A stretch of 64,000 nucleotides of DNA, from positions 1 through 64,000 of the forward strand of contig JBBIOU010000017.1 of assembly GCA_037443205.1 (NCBI GenBank), read 5' to 3'. The DNA comes from JBBIOU01 sp037443205. Lineage in GTDB: Bacteria; Bacteroidota; Bacteroidia; Flavobacteriales_D; UBA2798. A program made the position numbers and the translations under genes. The notes beneath the pieces were generated by a model. That model had not been told where the DNA came from and ran no database searches. It worked only from the letters and a program-made list of their open reading frames with translations. Positions 52,164 through 61,659 of this stretch are shown here, piece by piece (the stretch's first letter is position 1; the number at the start of each line of letters is the position of its first letter).

Positions 52164-53582
52164 ATGATAAAAACAATTGTCATATCATTCTTATGTGTAG
52201 CTATAAATTTATATGCTCACAATCAGTCCGAAATAACCATACCCCTTGAAAAAAGTGAATATATGATTTCAGCAAATCATATCAATAACAAGGGAACCAT
52301 TCTAGTTACGGGAAAATTAAAGCAAGGTAAGCTAATTAAAGATTATATGTTTGAAAATTATACTGTTCGGTTTTTTGATAGTCAACTTCATGAAAAATGG
52401 AAAAAAGAAATTCCCGCTCACGATGCTCATCAAATAACAAAAGAGGTGGCTATTATCTGTTCAGTGTTTTCTGATTACGCTTATTATTTATACAACGATG
52501 TATATGACAGAAAAATTATACTTGCACAATTTAATCTTCAGACCGGAGATTACAATGAAATAAGTTTTGATGCGGAAGATTTATATCGCTCTTTTTCACC
52601 TATAGATTACAGGGTATTAGTAAGAGCTGCGTTTTTAACCGATGATAAATTTTATTTTTATGTAAAAAACTATGATGGCTCATCCGAGTTGGTACACTTT
52701 CAACACAAATCACCCGATAAGTTGCGAAAAACTAAACTAGGGTTGGAAAATGTAAAATCTTTTAGTGCTATTAAACCGAATAAAAAACAACAAAATTTAA
52801 GTTGCTGGGAATTTTTATATACGAACAACCAATCTATATTTTTTTATTGCAAACAATCTAAACTAATATATAATTTTGCCGAACTTGATTTTAACGGAAA
52901 TGCGAAAAATAATTATTTTTTGAATATAGATTTTAAAGGAGATTTATATCCCAGACACGCTGATTATGAAAGCACATTTTTATATAACAGACCCTCATAC
53001 ACAGATGGCACATTTAGTCGCTATGATAATAAAGATGTGCTACTATACAGCGATAATATCGTGTATCATCCGCAAACCGGTAAAATACTTATATCCGGTT
53101 TATTTAATGCAAATAAAACAATTTTAAACAACACACAGGAACCTGAAGGATATTATGCATTGGTTTTAAACAATCAAAGTCCGGAAAGAGTATTAATGGC
53201 AAAATCAGAGATCTTTAAAAAAGAGTTTACTCCGCGAAGCGGGTATACCAGAGTTTATCTGGCACATGACGGTAAAGTTATTTTTCATTTACATGATGTT
53301 CACGGTAACATTGTACTTAAAGAATTTGAAGGCAAGCTGGATAAGCCTGAAGTCAAAACAATTATTACACATGGTCCGGCTGATGCGTTTGCCAAAGCAA
53401 ACATATATACCAATGCCGAAAATATTAAAGCAGCTATCAAAACCAATAACAATTCTACTGACATACCACAAGGTAAAAACACTTTTAATGCAGTATTTCC
53501 AACAACCTTTTTACTTAGTAAAGAAAAAGGATGTTTGTTAATACAATTTGAAACTGAAAAAATAACCCTAAAAAACTTTTAA
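52164..53582 (+). CDS. Exported protein of unknown function inside the fad operon
   Basis: 472 residues with a Sec signal peptide (MIKTIVISFLCVAINLYAHN). The body is rich in short strands (YTVRFFDSQLHEKWKKEI, DKFYFYVKNYDG, QSIFFYCKQSKLIYNF, GYYALVLNNQSPERVLM) and may be a beta-propeller. No family is recognised. In style it resembles the secreted protein at 14745-16277. It lies between fadA (20-base gap) and fadE (2-base gap), so it must be on the operon transcript, although nothing links it to fatty-acid oxidation. Confidence 0.65.
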   Translation: MIKTIVISFLCVAINLYAHNQSEITIPLEKSEYMISANHINNKGTILVTGKLKQGKLIKDYMFENYTVRFFDSQLHEKWKKEIPAHDAHQITKEVAIICSVFSDYAYYLYNDVYDRKIILAQFNLQTGDYNEISFDAEDLYRSFSPIDYRVLVRAAFLTDDKFYFYVKNYDGSSELVHFQHKSPDKLRKTKLGLENVKSFSAIKPNKKQQNLSCWEFLYTNNQSIFFYCKQSKLIYNFAELDFNGNAKNNYFLNIDFKGDLYPRHADYESTFLYNRPSYTDGTFSRYDNKDVLLYSDNIVYHPQTGKILISGLFNANKTILNNTQEPEGYYALVLNNQSPERVLMAKSEIFKKEFTPRSGYTRVYLAHDGKVIFHLHDVHGNIVLKEFEGKLDKPEVKTIITHGPADAFAKANIYTNAENIKAAIKTNNNSTDIPQGKNTFNAVFPTTFLLSKEKGCLLIQFETEKITLKNF

Positions 53583-53584
53583 TT

Positions 53585-55363
53585 ATGAGTAATGTTATTA
53601 AAGGCGGAGAATTTCTGATTAAGGAAACCCAAGCAGCTGATATTTTTATTCCCGAGCAATGGAACGAAGAACAAAAAATGATTGCTCAAACATGTCGTGA
53701 TTTTTTAGAACAAGAAGTTTTTCCAAACCTTGACAGAATAGATAATCTGGAAGAAGGTTTAATGCCCTCATTACTTGATAAAGCCGCTGCGCTAGGTCTT
53801 TTGGGGATTACCATTCCCGAAGAATATGGAGGATTCGGGAAAGACTTTGTTACCGGCATGTTAACTACCGAGGTAACCGGAGCAGGACATTCATTTGCGG
53901 TAGCCCTTGCTGCCCATGTAGGCATCGGAACATTACCTATTTTATATTATGGAAATGAAGAACAAAAGAAAAAATACATACCCAAATTAGCTTCAGGTGA
54001 ATGGAAAGCTGCATACTGTTTAACGGAACCCGGTTCCGGCTCTGACGCAAATTCCGGTAAAACCAAAGCTACCTTATCACCCGATGGAAAACATTATATT
54101 TTAAACGGACAAAAAATGTGGATTACTAACGGTGGCTTTGCCGATATATTTACCGTTTTTGCAAAAATTGATGATGATGATACGCTTAGCGCATTTATTG
54201 TTGAAAAAAATTTTGAAGGTATTACACTTAATCCCGAAGAAAAGAAAATGGGAATTAAAGGCAGTTCTACCCGACAAATATTTTTTAATAACGTAAAAGT
54301 ACCTTCAGAAAATCTTCTTTCAGAAAGAAAAAACGGTTTTAAAATTGCGCTCAATATTTTAAACATCGGACGTATTAAGCTGGCAGGCGCAGCCATCGGA
54401 GGAGCCAAAGAAGCTATTAGTAAATCCGTACAATATGCCAATGAACGCCACCAATTTGGGCGAGCCATATCCAAATACGGAGCCATTAAATACAAACTGG
54501 CAGAACAAGCCATACGCGTATTTGCTGTTGAAAGCGCTACATACCGTTGTTCGCAAAATATTGAAGATGCCATTGCTGCACTTATACAATCGGGTATGGA
54601 AAAAGAAAAAGCTATTTTAAAAGGCGTTGAACAATTTGCTGCTGAAGCTGCTATTTTAAAAGTAGCCGGCTCTGAAGCATTAGATTATGTGGTAGATGAA
54701 GGAGTACAAATATTTGGTGGGATGGGATACAGCGCTGAAGCGCCCATGGATAGAGCCTATCGTGATGCGCGTATTAACAGGATTTTTGAAGGCACGAACG
54801 AAATTAATCGTATGCTTATTGTAGATATGCTTTTGAAAAAAGCTATGAAAGGAGAAATTGACTTGATGGGACCGGCCATGAAAGTTGCGCAGGAATTAAT
54901 GTCAATTCCTGATTTTGGTGCACCGGATACAACCCTATTTGCAGCTGAGAAAAAATATTTACAAAACTTTAAGAAAGCTGTATTAATGGTAGCCGGTTCT
55001 GCCGCACAAAAGCTAATGATGAATCTTGCAAAAGAACAAGAAATTTTAATGAACATTGCTGATATGCTTATTGATACATATATTGCTGAATCATTACTAT
55101 TACGCGTTGAAAAATTAGTTGGCATGAAAGGCGAAGCAGCTGCACAAGTACAATTAAGTATGTTAAAAGTTTATTTCTACGATGCAGCTGACAGAATCAA
55201 CAAATCAGGGAAAGATGCGCTAAACAGCTTTGCCGAAGGCGATGAACACCGCATGATGTTAATGGGATTAAAACGCTTTACAAAAGTAGAACCCATCAAT
55301 TGCAAAGAAGAGCGAAGAAAAGTTGCCACAAAATTAATTGAAGCTAATAAGTATTGTTTCTGA
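53585..55363 (+). CDS. fadE: Acyl-CoA dehydrogenase, long FadE type
   Basis: 592 residues: a normal acyl-CoA dehydrogenase (1-400) plus a C-terminal helical extension of about 190 residues. FAD/substrate motifs are CLTEPGSGSDANSGKTKA, MWITNGGFADIFTVFAK, GIKGSSTRQIFFNNVKVP, and the catalytic-base loop RIFEGTNEINR. It matches Bacillus FadE (about 594 residues) in length and order, and starts the beta-oxidation cycle by forming the trans-2-enoyl-CoA. Last gene of the operon, followed by a hairpin. Confidence 0.93.
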   Translation: MSNVIKGGEFLIKETQAADIFIPEQWNEEQKMIAQTCRDFLEQEVFPNLDRIDNLEEGLMPSLLDKAAALGLLGITIPEEYGGFGKDFVTGMLTTEVTGAGHSFAVALAAHVGIGTLPILYYGNEEQKKKYIPKLASGEWKAAYCLTEPGSGSDANSGKTKATLSPDGKHYILNGQKMWITNGGFADIFTVFAKIDDDDTLSAFIVEKNFEGITLNPEEKKMGIKGSSTRQIFFNNVKVPSENLLSERKNGFKIALNILNIGRIKLAGAAIGGAKEAISKSVQYANERHQFGRAISKYGAIKYKLAEQAIRVFAVESATYRCSQNIEDAIAALIQSGMEKEKAILKGVEQFAAEAAILKVAGSEALDYVVDEGVQIFGGMGYSAEAPMDRAYRDARINRIFEGTNEINRMLIVDMLLKKAMKGEIDLMGPAMKVAQELMSIPDFGAPDTTLFAAEKKYLQNFKKAVLMVAGSAAQKLMMNLAKEQEILMNIADMLIDTYIAESLLLRVEKLVGMKGEAAAQVQLSMLKVYFYDAADRINKSGKDALNSFAEGDEHRMMLMGLKRFTKVEPINCKEERRKVATKLIEANKYCF

Positions 55364-55372
55364 AAATAGCAG

Positions 55373-55389
55373 CCCCGAGAGATTCGGGG
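55373..55389. terminator. Hairpin after fadE
   Basis: Stem CCCCGA / TCGGGG with a 5-base loop, 9 bases after the fadE stop and between convergent genes. The T tract is weak, so efficiency is uncertain. Confidence 0.55.
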
Positions 55390-55423
55390 TTAACAAATTT
55401 GGTATAATACAACCGAAAATTTT

Positions 55424-55996
55424 TCAGGATAGTCTCTTTAACACCAATTGTTGTACTTTTTCGAATAATTGCAGTGGATTTAAAGTACGCCAGTTAATAT
55501 CGTTTATTTTTCCTTCCATCACAAGATAGCTATCAATATTAGCTGATTTAAATTCTTCTAACACATAGTCTTTAAAATTTACCAAAGCTATCCAACCTTC
55601 ATTTTCATTTACTTCTTCAAACCATTCTTCGTAATAGCAATCATCAGAGCTATGAAAATTTAACACGTGTTCACCAATTAAAATAAACTTTGATATACCC
55701 TGGTGCATTAAATGTTCTATCACTTCTCTTTTAAGCAACATAATATCGTTATATAAACAATCATTCCATTCGCCAATTAATTCTATAATTACACAAGCTT
55801 GTTCATAATCGGCATAAAGTATTTTAAGATATAATGTATGCGAACCAAAATCATCCCATTGCGGGTGAATGTAGTGGTCGTAAACCGAATTGGTAAATTC
55901 AAATTCGCTATACTCTCTGCCATAAAAAGGCGAATATGGGTCGTCTTCAGCACAGTAAATGTTTCGCCAGCGATAATGAGGTTCAATGTCATGCAT
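55424..55996 (-). CDS. Conserved-looking cytoplasmic protein of unknown function
   Basis: 190 residues, no signal peptide or membrane segment. Acidic and rich in aromatic residues (YRWRNIYCAEDDPYSPFYGR, DCYYEEWFEEVNENEGWI). Begins MHDIEPHYRWRN. It looks like a real folded protein with several invariant-looking Trp/Tyr/Asp positions. I recall similar genes in Bacteroidota without known function. It follows the M1 peptidase gene (34-base gap) in the same direction, so it may share its transcript. Confidence 0.6.
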   Translation of the reverse strand: MHDIEPHYRWRNIYCAEDDPYSPFYGREYSEFEFTNSVYDHYIHPQWDDFGSHTLYLKILYADYEQACVIIELIGEWNDCLYNDIMLLKREVIEHLMHQGISKFILIGEHVLNFHSSDDCYYEEWFEEVNENEGWIALVNFKDYVLEEFKSANIDSYLVMEGKINDINWRTLNPLQLFEKVQQLVLKRLS

Positions 55997-56030
55997 CAGG
56001 CAAAACTATACAAACTGTTTGATGATAAGG

Positions 56031-57908
56031 TTATTCCCAGCCTAATATTTTATCAATGCTGCTGTATGTAACAAAATGATAACCCGGGCGTGCTTTTTTG
56101 TATATGTCTATGGCTAATTTTTTGCCTTCGGGTGTTTTGGCCAATGCTTCAAATAGAGGTTTTACAAATTTTCTGCGCCCTACCGAAAGTAAAAAATCTT
56201 CTGTTTTATCAAGGGCCGGTTTGTATTTGTTTTGAATACCTATTTGCAGCCATTGGCAGGATATTTCAGCATTACCTGATTTTGTAAAACCAAATGCTTG
56301 ATCTAACTCAATCAATTGATTATGTTTAAGTTCAGCAGGCAAATGTCTTAAAAAGTGTAACCATTCATGTGTGCTCCAGTTAGCCGTTTCGAGGCTTTTT
56401 GCCGGAGTGCCTGATTTCCATTTTTCGAGCGCTTCTTCTACTTTTTTAAAATTATTACTTTGTATAACCGAAATATTGGCAGGTACTTCTCTGCCATAAA
56501 CCCATTCATCGGTATTAACACCGGTTAAATTATATTTTTCGATGAGTTCTTTATTTAGGAATTCAACAAAGTCTTCGGTAACTACGGTTTTAAATTTATT
56601 TTTTTCAAACCATGATTTTAAAAAGGCGTCAAATTTATCTCTTCCGGCTTTTTCTTCGAGCATGCGCAAAAAGAAAGCACCTTTTTCGTAGGCTATTTGT
56701 GTCATTCCTTCATCCGGGTTGCGTTCATCAAGATTTAGTTTCAGTTTGGTATCATCGGGTTGTACTTCTTTAAGTCCTTGCACTTCTTCATAAAGTTCTT
56801 GCTTACCCAATTCAGAAAGCATTTCAGCATATTCTCTGCCATACAAGGCTTCCATTATTCTTCGTTCAATATACACGGTAAAACCTTCGTTTAGCCAAAA
56901 GTCGTTCCAGGTTGCATTGGTTACTAAATTGCCGCTCCAGGAATGTGCCATTTCGTGGGCTATTAATGAAGTAAGCGAGCGGTCGCCTGCAATAATGGTT
57001 GGTGTTGCAAAAGTTAAGCGGGGGTTTTCCATACCACCGAAAGGAAAGCTGGGTGGCAGTACGATAATATCATATCTTTCCCAAAGATAGGGGCCATATA
57101 AGCCTTCAACTACTTCGAGCATTTTTTCGGTTTCTGCCAGTTCATATACGCATTTTTCTATCATTTCGGGTTCGGTGTAAACTCCGGTACGTTTACCCAG
57201 CGGGCGAAATTCAATATTACCTGCTGCCAAAGCTATCAAATAGGCCGGTATGGGTTGATTCATTTCAAAATGATAAACGCCCTCGGGATTTTTTTCGGTA
57301 GGGTTTGATGCACTCATTACCACCATAATATCTTTGGGAGTTTTTACACGTGCTTTGTAGGTTATTCTATTGCCGGGAGAATCTTGTATGGGTATCCACG
57401 AGCGTGTAAGTATGGCTTCGCCTTGCGTCAGTAAATAAGGGTGGGTTTTTCCGGCTGTTTGCGCTGGCGATAACCATTGTAATGCTTCCGAACCCTGGGT
57501 GGTGGAATAAGTTATAGAAATAGTTTGGGTTTGATTAGTTACCGGTACATAAACAGGCGTACCCAATAATTCGTCTGATTTGCCCATTCTGTACGGGCTT
57601 TCTTTTCCGTTTACTTCAATTTTTGTAATATTTAGTGCCTTCGAGTCGAATATCATTGTATCGGCATTTTCTATGATAACATTATAAGTTGCAGTACCTG
57701 ATATGGTTTTATTATCAAAATTAATTTCAATATCTAAATACAAATCTTTGCATCTGGCCTTGTCTATATTAGCGTAGCTGTGTTTATCCAGGTAATAAAC
57801 AGCTTTGTGTAAAGGAGCTGCAGATGTGGTGTAGGGGTCTGATGATTGATTGTTGTTACAGGCATAAGCCACGCACAACATACAAATAAACAAATATTTA
57901 TTGAACAT
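56031..57908 (-). CDS. M1 family aminopeptidase lipoprotein (leukotriene-A4-hydrolase-like)
   Basis: 625 residues. Lipoprotein signal with VAYAC (C17). N-terminal beta saddle, then GGMENP (291-296), zinc site HEMAHSWSGN (H318, E319, H322) and E341 in WLNEGFTVYIE; C-terminal helical domain from about 480. This is the LTA4H/aminopeptidase B subgroup. It trims N-terminal residues from peptides and is held at the envelope by its lipid. The two POT peptide transporters just upstream fit a peptide-use pathway. Confidence 0.93.
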   Translation of the reverse strand: MFNKYLFICMLCVAYACNNNQSSDPYTTSAAPLHKAVYYLDKHSYANIDKARCKDLYLDIEINFDNKTISGTATYNVIIENADTMIFDSKALNITKIEVNGKESPYRMGKSDELLGTPVYVPVTNQTQTISITYSTTQGSEALQWLSPAQTAGKTHPYLLTQGEAILTRSWIPIQDSPGNRITYKARVKTPKDIMVVMSASNPTEKNPEGVYHFEMNQPIPAYLIALAAGNIEFRPLGKRTGVYTEPEMIEKCVYELAETEKMLEVVEGLYGPYLWERYDIIVLPPSFPFGGMENPRLTFATPTIIAGDRSLTSLIAHEMAHSWSGNLVTNATWNDFWLNEGFTVYIERRIMEALYGREYAEMLSELGKQELYEEVQGLKEVQPDDTKLKLNLDERNPDEGMTQIAYEKGAFFLRMLEEKAGRDKFDAFLKSWFEKNKFKTVVTEDFVEFLNKELIEKYNLTGVNTDEWVYGREVPANISVIQSNNFKKVEEALEKWKSGTPAKSLETANWSTHEWLHFLRHLPAELKHNQLIELDQAFGFTKSGNAEISCQWLQIGIQNKYKPALDKTEDFLLSVGRRKFVKPLFEALAKTPEGKKLAIDIYKKARPGYHFVTYSSIDKILGWE

Positions 57909-58021
57909 TTTATTTTATATTAGAGCGGGCAAATTTATAATAATACCAATATAGTGCTTTTTTATTTTCGACATGCGGGCAAATAAACGGGATGAATAAA
58001 TTAATAAATTAACGAAAGGTA

Positions 58022-59707
58022 TTATTTAACATCTTGCATTAATTTTCTGATGAAGGGTGATAGGGCAATTAATATTATACCTGCTATTATTGAAATATAG
58101 GCTATGGTTTCGTAGCCTGAAGTATATTGTTCCAGTTTTTGCAAATTGGTAAGATTTTCATCCGTGTTATTACCTTTGGCTAATGCTGCTCCAATCATAC
58201 CTGCACCATATTGCCCAAATGCACTGGCTAAAAACCAGGTGCCCATCATTACTCCATATAATCTTTTGGGTGATAATTTAGTAACCATAGACAACCCGAT
58301 GGGAGATAAGCATAATTCGCCAATGGTAATAACAAAATAGGCTAAAACAAACATTAATAAGGGGGTTTTGCCCAACTCGTTGGCGCTAAACTTGCTTGCA
58401 TAAAACACCCAAAATCCAAGTCCTAAAAAAAGAAAACCTAAGCCGAATTTAACTACTGTATTGGGTTCTTTATTATATTTATTTAAAAACAACCACAATA
58501 ATCCTACCAATGGAGCGAGTATAATTACCCATAAAGCATTTACCATATTATTTACCTGCGTCATATTAAGGCCATGACTTTCAACATTGCTATTGGCATA
58601 AAAATTTAATGAGCCGCCACCTTGTTCAAAAAATGACCAAAATAATACAGAAAAGAAAATAAGGATGGTAGCTGCGATTAATTTACCGGCTTCTTCTTTA
58701 GTTGCTTTTACGATTTCAAAAATCAAATAAATAAATGTAATTATTGCTGCTAAAATAAATATAACATCAGTAAACTGTACTATATATGGACTACCGTCTT
58801 TATTTTTTCCAACTAATATTGTAAGGTCAATATCAAAAGGAAAATATACAAGTAAAAAGAAAACCGGAATAAATAATAGTGTAGCTAATTGCAATAACCA
58901 ACCCTTGGTTAGTCCTAAAATTTTTGTATTAAGTTTTTCGGGTTGCGGAGGTAAGCCTATAGGGCCTAATGTTTTTTGAGTAAAAATAAATAAACCTAAG
59001 CCTAGCAACATACAAATGCCTGCCAAACTAAATCCCAGCGACCAGCTGTAGGAGGTACCCACATAAGCGATTGTTAAACCGCTTAAAAATGCTCCAATAT
59101 TAATACCCGAATAAAACAATGAAAAACCTGCGTCTCTTCTGGCATCACCTTCTTTATAAAGTGCACCAACCATGGTTGATATATTAGGTTTAAAAAATCC
59201 GTTTCCTAAAATCAGTACACTAACTCCCAAATAAAAAGTAAAACTGCCCGGAACTGCCATCAAAAAAGTACCTATAGCCATGAGCAAACCACCCCAAAAT
59301 ATGGAGCGTCTGAAACCGAATAATTTATCAGCAAATAATCCGCCTACAAATGCCATTGCATATATAAATGCCTGAATAGTACCATACCGTTTATTGGAAA
59401 TTGCTTCCGCATCGTCTTTATACTTTTGTTCAGAAGTAATTATGTAGTATTTAGGATGATTTACATCTACTTTTTCATTATGTTCTTTTTCATATTCACT
59501 TATGGCTTTGTGCATATCTGCTTCGTTGGCAGGATGATAATTTACCGATAAAATAAGATGTGAAATATATAAGCCCAGTAAAGCTCTCATTCCATAAAAG
59601 GTAAAACGCTCCCACATTTCTACTAAAAACAAATACCATAATTGCTTAGGATATTTACCTTTAAAATTTTGTATGCTTTCGAGTGTATATTGATTATTCG
59701 GATTCAT
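58022..59707 (-). CDS. POT family proton-coupled peptide transporter
   Basis: 561 residues, about 14 transmembrane helices. Starts with the POT region KQLWYLFLVEMWERFTFYGM, including the E-x-x-E-R-F proton/peptide site, and has FFKPNISTMVGALY and RRDAGFSLFYSGINIGAFLS. An extra polar loop lies between helices 1 and 2 (about 55-105). Takes up di- and tripeptides with protons across the inner membrane. Pairs with the paralogue directly upstream (19-base gap). Confidence 0.92.
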   Translation of the reverse strand: MNPNNQYTLESIQNFKGKYPKQLWYLFLVEMWERFTFYGMRALLGLYISHLILSVNYHPANEADMHKAISEYEKEHNEKVDVNHPKYYIITSEQKYKDDAEAISNKRYGTIQAFIYAMAFVGGLFADKLFGFRRSIFWGGLLMAIGTFLMAVPGSFTFYLGVSVLILGNGFFKPNISTMVGALYKEGDARRDAGFSLFYSGINIGAFLSGLTIAYVGTSYSWSLGFSLAGICMLLGLGLFIFTQKTLGPIGLPPQPEKLNTKILGLTKGWLLQLATLLFIPVFFLLVYFPFDIDLTILVGKNKDGSPYIVQFTDVIFILAAIITFIYLIFEIVKATKEEAGKLIAATILIFFSVLFWSFFEQGGGSLNFYANSNVESHGLNMTQVNNMVNALWVIILAPLVGLLWLFLNKYNKEPNTVVKFGLGFLFLGLGFWVFYASKFSANELGKTPLLMFVLAYFVITIGELCLSPIGLSMVTKLSPKRLYGVMMGTWFLASAFGQYGAGMIGAALAKGNNTDENLTNLQKLEQYTSGYETIAYISIIAGIILIALSPFIRKLMQDVK

Positions 59708-59726
59708 GTTATATTTATTAAATTCA

Positions 59727-61442
59727 TTAATGAATATTTTTTTCCTGCATAACTTTTTTCAACCATTTGAGCATTGAAAAGAGTATAAAAAACGCAGCTA
59801 AACACAAGATAAAGTTTAGCAAAAAAAAGTTTGCTTTATTGTCAACAGATTCCCATAAACCCGAAATCATACCCGAAAGTTTATTACCAACGGCCGTAGA
59901 TAAAAACCATCCGCCCATCATAAGTGCAGTAATTCTGGGAGGTGATAATTTAGACACCAAAGATAAACCCATGGGAGATAAAAATAATTCACCTACAGTA
60001 ATTACTCCATAAGAGGCAATAAGCCACCATGCCGATGCTTTTTCGCTTTCCATTTGTGTTGCACTTACCGCTCCTACCATAACTAAAGTTGACAAACCCG
60101 TTATAAGCAATCCTAAGGCAATTTTGGTAGGAGTAGAAGGTTCTTTCTTTTTAGATTTTAAAAAACCAAACAGGCCAACAACTATAGGAGTTAGCAAAAT
60201 AACCCAAAATGGATTAACTGACTGAAATAATTCGGTAGAAATAAGTTTTAAACTTTTGCTTTCGGTGGGTATTTGATGCGGTGGTAAATTATTGAAGTAA
60301 TGATAATTATTATCCAATTTTTTCCTTATATTCATAATACTGTCTCCGGCTTTAATATTGTTAGCTTTGTAATACTCAGTTGCCCGGATGCTAAGAATTG
60401 AATCGTTAGACTTAAAAGTGATATCGTTAAAATTTTTTACCGAATTATAATGTTCTACAGTTTTTTCTTCAGTTAATTTTAAATAATCAAACACCGGTTG
60501 AATAACTTTGGGTTGCTCTCTGTCGGTGTAATATTCTGCCCATACGGTCAATGCATCGCCATTTTGATGAAATACTGCCCAGAATACTATAACGGAAGCA
60601 AAAATGCTTAACAAGGCCAATATGGGTTTTCTGTCTTCGCTGTTTGCGCGTTTATAAAGCGAATAATAAAAAACAATGACAGGTAAACAACCAAAAACAA
60701 AGGCATCGTTTGCATCACTCCCCAAAATATTTCCGGGGATAAACCAGCCGATGATACCTACTAAAAATACCGGTAATAAAACTATCAGAAATATTTTAGA
60801 TAAAGACATATCTTCGGGGTTTGCAGGTTTAATTACATCGGCATGTTTGATATGTTTGGTACCTGCCATAAATATTGCCAATCCCAGTAGCATACCTATG
60901 CCTGCCGCAGCAAAAGCCCATCCCCAACCATAGTTTATCCTTAAATAAGCAGCAACAAAATTGCAGATAAAAGAGCCTATATTAATGCCCATATAAAAAA
61001 TATTATAACCCGCATCTTTATTTTGTTTATATTTCTCATCGTTATACAGATTTCCTACCAGTGTAGATATATTAGGTTTAAAAAAACCATTGCCTAAAAT
61101 TATCAGTAATAGCGATACATAAAATATACTCTCGTTACCGGTAAAAGACAATCCAAAGTAACCACCCGCCATTAATAGTCCGCCTATAAGTATGGAATTT
61201 CGATAACCCAGTATTCTATCTGCCAGTAATCCTCCTAAAAAAGGTGTTAAATATACCAGGCCTAAATAAGTACCGTAAATATCAGATTTTTTTGCTGCCG
61301 AAAAACCCATACCTCCGTTTTCAGCGCTATCCAACATGTACAAGGAAAATATCCCCAGCATTAAATAATAACCAAAACGTTCCCACATTTCGGTAAAAAA
61401 CAGAACATACAATCCTTTTGGATGATTGGCATTTTTACTCAT
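59727..61442 (-). CDS. POT family proton-coupled peptide transporter, second copy
   Basis: 571 residues. LYVLFFTEMWERFGYYLML with the E-x-x-E-R-F motif, FFKPNISTLVGNLY and NKDAGYNIFYMGINIGSFIC; about 14 helices, with a polar insert at about 310-390 between membrane segments. A tandem paralogue of the next gene, with well-separated sequences, so the duplication is old or the two specificities differ. First gene of the peptide-use unit. Confidence 0.92.
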   Translation of the reverse strand: MSKNANHPKGLYVLFFTEMWERFGYYLMLGIFSLYMLDSAENGGMGFSAAKKSDIYGTYLGLVYLTPFLGGLLADRILGYRNSILIGGLLMAGGYFGLSFTGNESIFYVSLLLIILGNGFFKPNISTLVGNLYNDEKYKQNKDAGYNIFYMGINIGSFICNFVAAYLRINYGWGWAFAAAGIGMLLGLAIFMAGTKHIKHADVIKPANPEDMSLSKIFLIVLLPVFLVGIIGWFIPGNILGSDANDAFVFGCLPVIVFYYSLYKRANSEDRKPILALLSIFASVIVFWAVFHQNGDALTVWAEYYTDREQPKVIQPVFDYLKLTEEKTVEHYNSVKNFNDITFKSNDSILSIRATEYYKANNIKAGDSIMNIRKKLDNNYHYFNNLPPHQIPTESKSLKLISTELFQSVNPFWVILLTPIVVGLFGFLKSKKKEPSTPTKIALGLLITGLSTLVMVGAVSATQMESEKASAWWLIASYGVITVGELFLSPMGLSLVSKLSPPRITALMMGGWFLSTAVGNKLSGMISGLWESVDNKANFFLLNFILCLAAFFILFSMLKWLKKVMQEKNIH

Positions 61443-61596
61443 AACTCATAAATTGAGTGCCAATATAGAAAAAGTTAATGATATGATAAGCTAATGGATA
61501 ATTTTAACCCCGATTTAGTGATTTTTTCCTTCCGATTTATTCGGAGCGATTATTAGCACTTTTATCGTTTGAGCATTTTTAAATGTGTAATTCGGG

Positions 61597-61630
61597 TTTG
61601 ATGATGCAAAACACATTTTAATTAAGTTTG
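61597..61630 (+). promoter_or_regulatory. Promoter of the ABC importer operon
   Basis: TTTG (61597-61600), 22 bases, then TAAGTTTG (61623-61630). Fits the Bacteroidota -33/-7 consensus and ends 29 bases before the permease ATG. The rest of the 217-base divergent gap shows no gene. Confidence 0.55.
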
Positions 61631-61659
61631 ACCTGTTAAATAATCAAAAAACAATAAAT

